A stretch of 64,000 nt of DNA from Gigantopelta aegis. Lineage: Eukaryota > Mollusca > Gastropoda > Neomphalida > Peltospiridae. Position 1 is the first letter of the stretch, and each line of letters starts with the position of its first letter. The stretch spans positions 26,166,236 through 26,230,235 of the forward strand of contig NC_054704.1 in NCBI RefSeq assembly GCF_016097555.1. Direction: 5' to 3'. The position numbers were made by a program, and so were the translations under genes. This document shows, one piece after another, positions 63,701-64,000 of the stretch. Below the pieces are notes generated by a model. The model saw nothing but the letters and a program-made list of their open reading frames with translations, was not told where the DNA came from and did no database searches.

Positions 63701-64000
63701 CATCGACAAAACAATCCTACACATTTTTTTCGGAACACTCTGTTGTACATCTCTTTAAATTTAATGTCATGAAATATTAGCAATTTGTATGGTCTTGCTA
63801 AATTCACTACAATTTTATGCTTGCTGTCATTTCCCGATTTACAGTCATTTAACTTCAGGCACAAATTTTCAACAAAACTCATGCACGGATTGAAAATAAT
63901 TTTTGCATACCTTAAGCTCTGGAAACTGCTAACAGTGTTTAGCTAAGTTTCAAATTCACTTTGTTTACCTTTTCTTTTGAATGCGACGACACATTGTCCC
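60600..64000 (-). CDS. SH3RF1: SH3RF/POSH scaffold, last four exons (partial)
   Basis: SH3RF (POSH) proteins carry an N-terminal RING and several SH3 domains. They scaffold Rac-MLK-JNK signalling and act as E3 ligases. Here only the C-terminal 153 residues are present, in exons 64000-63969, 63398-63277, 62982-62845 and 60771-60600. They read [24 protein letters not shown], a Ser/Pro-rich linker, and a terminal SH3 with [38 protein letters not shown] and [10 protein letters not shown]. Human SH3RF1 ends [29 protein letters not shown] and GLFPGSFVE, so the match is close. Phases fit throughout. Which paralogue (SH3RF1, 2 or 3) cannot be decided here. Confidence 0.92.
61292..61640 (-). mobile_element. 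SINE of second family, full length
   Basis: 'gaaatgttttatttaacaac', 'atttacggttatatggcgtc', 'gacatatggttaaggaccac', 'gcatgggatcttttatttgc' and the head complement 'gactgggatccgaacccagt'. The tRNA-like head lies at the right, so it is on the minus strand. It lies in an SH3RF intron. Confidence 0.8.
61644..62310. mobile_element. Two inverted copies of the CAATCTAATTAAAATTAG MITE
   Basis: Copy A (61644 to about 62105) starts caatctaattaaaatt. Copy B starts at about 62106 with caatctgattaaaattagtt and then continues with the complement of copy A's left part ('cataattcacatgaaacatg' against 'catgtttcgtgtgagttacg'). The arms (61660-61815 and 62160-62308) form a large foldback. SH3RF intron. Confidence 0.75.
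62370..62457 (+). repeat. gtaggggactaata repeat fragment
   Basis: 'gtgggatacacggacagatt' and 'agttggacttataggggact' end like 31485-32325. It follows the MITE pair with a poly-A tract between (62350-62374). Confidence 0.65.
62845..62982 (-). CDS. SH3RF1: SH3RF exon, Ser/Pro linker
   Basis: [20 protein letters not shown] then [20 protein letters not shown] and LQREK. Low-complexity linker before the last SH3. Phase 2 at the end, joining AA|G for Lys. Confidence 0.88.
63277..63398 (-). CDS. SH3RF1: SH3RF exon with KLLAG basic motif
   Basis: [20 protein letters not shown] then [17 protein letters not shown]. Human has KKEKKKSGLLKLLSG. 122 nt, phase 2 at the end. Confidence 0.9.
63450..63520 (+). 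mobile_element. Short interspersed repeat 'gtttaacgacactccatcac'
   Basis: Matches 40564-40640. SH3RF intron. Confidence 0.6.
63969..64000 (-). CDS. SH3RF1: SH3RF exon (partial, runs off the window)
   Basis: Ends [10 protein letters not shown] before donor AAG/gtaaac; phase 0. The upstream part is outside the window. Confidence 0.8.

Overview
The window is eukaryotic nuclear DNA: AT-rich, intron-rich, and dense in short interspersed repeats, foldback elements and microsatellites. The commonest SINE has a tRNA-like head with a conserved 'ccagtgcaccacaactggta' core. I know this type, and the repeats ending 'gtaggggactaataa', from marine molluscs, so a gastropod mollusc is the best guess. That is inference, not proof.

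Three protein-coding genes can be reconstructed. (1) At 82-6655 (+) are the last coding exons and a 3'UTR exon of an ATOX1-type copper chaperone; its first exon lies before the window. (2) At 21522-48807 (-) is a complete PDZD8 gene. I joined 22 coding exons by hand. Every splice phase agrees and the total is 3213 nt (1070 codons plus stop). The predicted protein has an N-terminal membrane anchor, SMP lipid-transfer domain, PDZ domain, C2-like segment, C1 zinc finger and C-terminal coiled coil. (3) At 60600-64000 (-) are the last four exons of an SH3RF/POSH scaffold and E3 ligase gene, ending in its final SH3 domain; the rest lies beyond the window. ATOX1 and PDZD8 converge tail to tail. The tail of SH3RF faces the head of PDZD8 across about 11.8 kb. 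The three genes serve separate processes (copper delivery, ER contact-site lipid transfer, JNK/Rac signalling), and I see no functional cluster.

The rest is repeats. They include two sister Tc1-like elements with a conserved extra ORF (1179-2029 and 16517-17349), a third decayed Tc1-like element with transposase remnants (34277-35547), a pogo/Tigger-like remnant (19399-20502), a recent internally deleted Ty3/gypsy-like LTR element (43934-46070, TSD tgtat), a LINE 3' end carrying a 58-bp tandem array (36555-37165), MITE families with clear target-site duplications, and many SINEs.

The most unusual pattern is at PDZD8 splice sites. At three exons (7, 14, 16) the last exonic bases plus the 5' splice site are copied in tandem into the following intron (2, 6 and 11 copies). 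The exon 3 donor appears to be supplied by the end of a SINE that inserted at the exon edge with a 15-bp target duplication. The exon 15 donor is GC. The exon 2 acceptor has an LTR element 37 bp upstream. In ATOX1, splicing or retaining the last intron gives the same protein end.
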